Of a stretch of DNA of 64,000 nt, positions 63,172-64,000 are shown piece after piece. The stretch spans positions 1 through 64,000 of the forward strand of contig JAFLCP010000011.1 of assembly GCA_017303505.1 (NCBI GenBank), in the 5' to 3' direction. The notes under the pieces were generated by a model that searched no databases, was not told where the DNA came from, and worked only from the letters and a program-made list of their open reading frames with translations. Numbering within the stretch: the stretch's first letter is position 1; each line of letters begins with the position of its first letter. The position numbers and the translations under genes were made by a program. The stretch is from Planctomycetota bacterium. Its GTDB lineage: Bacteria; Planctomycetota; Planctomycetia; Pirellulales; Pirellulaceae.

Positions 63172-63858
63172 TTACGATTTGAAGTTTCGATCGTCGGGTG
63201 TGAGTCCCAAGACGATGTCGAATTTTGCTGTGTATTCTGGGGTTTTCGTACCCTGCATAAGAACCCAATCTGCCTGTACTAACTCCTGATCGACCAAGTC
63301 GCCTGCCTGAGCGAATATACCGTCGCGACGATTGTTTTCATGACCACGGATCATGACCTGCGTGGTCAAAATTTCTTTGCCACCTCGACTCAGCTTGATA
63401 TGAATGTGAGGTGCGGGGCGGCCAGGGTAAGGAACAGGTTTCACAGTGCGAAAGCGGTATTCGCCGGTTGCTCCAGTTTCGAACTTACCATAGCCTTGAA
63501 AGTTCTTATCCTGAATGTTCTTTTTGGTGTTACTATCATTCGAATGAAGATAGACACCCTTCGCATCACATTGCCAAATTTCCATGGTGACATTGCGAAG
63601 TGGTGAACCGTTGAGGCTCAAGATTCGACCATGCAGATGGGTGATCTCACCTATGGCAGGTGTTAGCGAGTCATTAACAATGATCAAGTCGTTATCTTGA
63701 TCGAGCGGCAAATGGTCAGGATAAAACGGCCCCTCAGTTAATCGTGGGGTCCGAAACAGCTCCTCGGCAAACAGTCCCTTTTGCGTGAAAAACAGGAGCC
63801 CTGTCGTGGCTGAGGCGGTCAGCCATTGTCGTCGCCCAATAAATCTGCTTTCGTTCAT
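63172..63858 (-). CDS. Exported intradiol ring-cleavage dioxygenase-like protein
   Basis: A 228-residue protein from ATG 63858 with AAGGGG about 8 nt upstream; the frame continues to 63981 but the earlier codons are not informative. N-terminus is Tat-type: IGRRQWLTASATTGLLFF. The fold and iron ligands of protocatechuate 3,4-dioxygenase-type enzymes can be read: Tyr103 (DAKGVYLH), Tyr144 (PVPYPGRP), His151 and His153 (HIHIK). Secreted members are known and may act on catechol-like aromatics. It is shorter than the cytoplasmic alpha/beta subunits but similar to single-subunit exported forms. Confidence 0.85.
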   Translation of the reverse strand: MNESRFIGRRQWLTASATTGLLFFTQKGLFAEELFRTPRLTEGPFYPDHLPLDQDNDLIIVNDSLTPAIGEITHLHGRILSLNGSPLRNVTMEIWQCDAKGVYLHSNDSNTKKNIQDKNFQGYGKFETGATGEYRFRTVKPVPYPGRPAPHIHIKLSRGGKEILTTQVMIRGHENNRRDGIFAQAGDLVDQELVQADWVLMQGTKTPEYTAKFDIVLGLTPDDRNFKS

Positions 63859-64000
63859 CCGTAAGCCCCTTAAGACCATGGAACTTTGTGTACTATTCTG
63901 GATACAATCAACTATCCCGTAAAACCGGGGATTTTGTTCGCAACACTGAGACATGCGAGAATGAGCCCAAGCGGGGGCCACGCATTTTCTAAAATTCCTT

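Noticed and set aside
1-64000. CRISPR arrays, tRNA/rRNA genes, insertion sequences or prophage genes
   Set aside because: No spaced direct repeats, RNA gene signatures, transposase or integrase motifs were seen.

Overview
The window looks like a chromosomal segment of a planctomycete (Pirellulales-like; inference). The marker families are the PSD1-type DUF1549/DUF1553 proteins paired with DUF1501, two DUF1559 pilin-like proteins ending in the H-x9-DG motif, secreted type I sulfatases, an ECF sigma factor next to a Ser/Thr kinase, and large secreted enzymes. I saw no rRNA, tRNA, CRISPR array, integrase or transposase, so it reads as resident chromosome.

Layout. 1-7.7 kb: the 3' part of a DUF1553 gene, DUF1501, a beta-sandwich secreted protein, a PL10-type pectate lyase and a sodium/solute symporter that appears to start at ATT; this looks like a polysaccharide-use block. 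7.8-12.9 kb: small membrane proteins, a NodB-type deacetylase, a GH2-like hydrolase and a CLC transporter resembling the fluoride clade. 13.2-14.9 kb: DUF1559 plus an EF-hand lipoprotein. 14.9-26.8 kb, the most interesting part: two tandem SulP/STAS anion transporters with an unlisted 41-residue membrane peptide between them, an NtrC-class response regulator and its kinase, DabA and DabB (inorganic-carbon capture), and a divergent winged-helix regulator. A consensus sigma-54 promoter (TGGCAC-N5-TTGC) lies between the response regulator gene and the SulP pair.

26.9-37.8 kb: a secreted CxxCH protein, an esterase, a zinc-ribbon/WD40 membrane protein, a methyltransferase, two bPH2 proteins, a sulfatase, an SRPBCC-GyrI fusion and two orphans. 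37.8-42.0 kb: a second NtrC-class regulator and kinase downstream of a DUF1559 gene that has its own sigma-54 promoter (TGGCGC-N5-TTGC). 42.2-46.7 kb: a Ser/Thr kinase with an N-terminal HxxxCxxC zinc-finger motif, overlapping an ECF sigma gene, with a membrane protein upstream. 46.8-51.3 kb: FAD oxidoreductase and sulfatase. 51.6-53.2 kb: an orphan membrane protein. 53.2-58.2 kb: a Ycf48-like propeller, a lipoprotein and a DevBCA-like exporter in one orientation. 58.6-64 kb: a TPR protein, PepSY-type membrane protein, ApbE-DUF2271 fusion, a Gly-rich EF-hand protein and an exported intradiol dioxygenase.

How the genes fit together (inference). The 14.9-26.8 kb block is a candidate dissolved-inorganic-carbon module: DabAB would convert CO2 to bicarbonate, SulP proteins would import bicarbonate or another anion, and the two-component system would control the SulP unit through sigma-54. 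The 37.8-42 kb block repeats the pairing of an NtrC-type regulator with a sigma-54 promoter, here with a pilin-like protein as the probable target.
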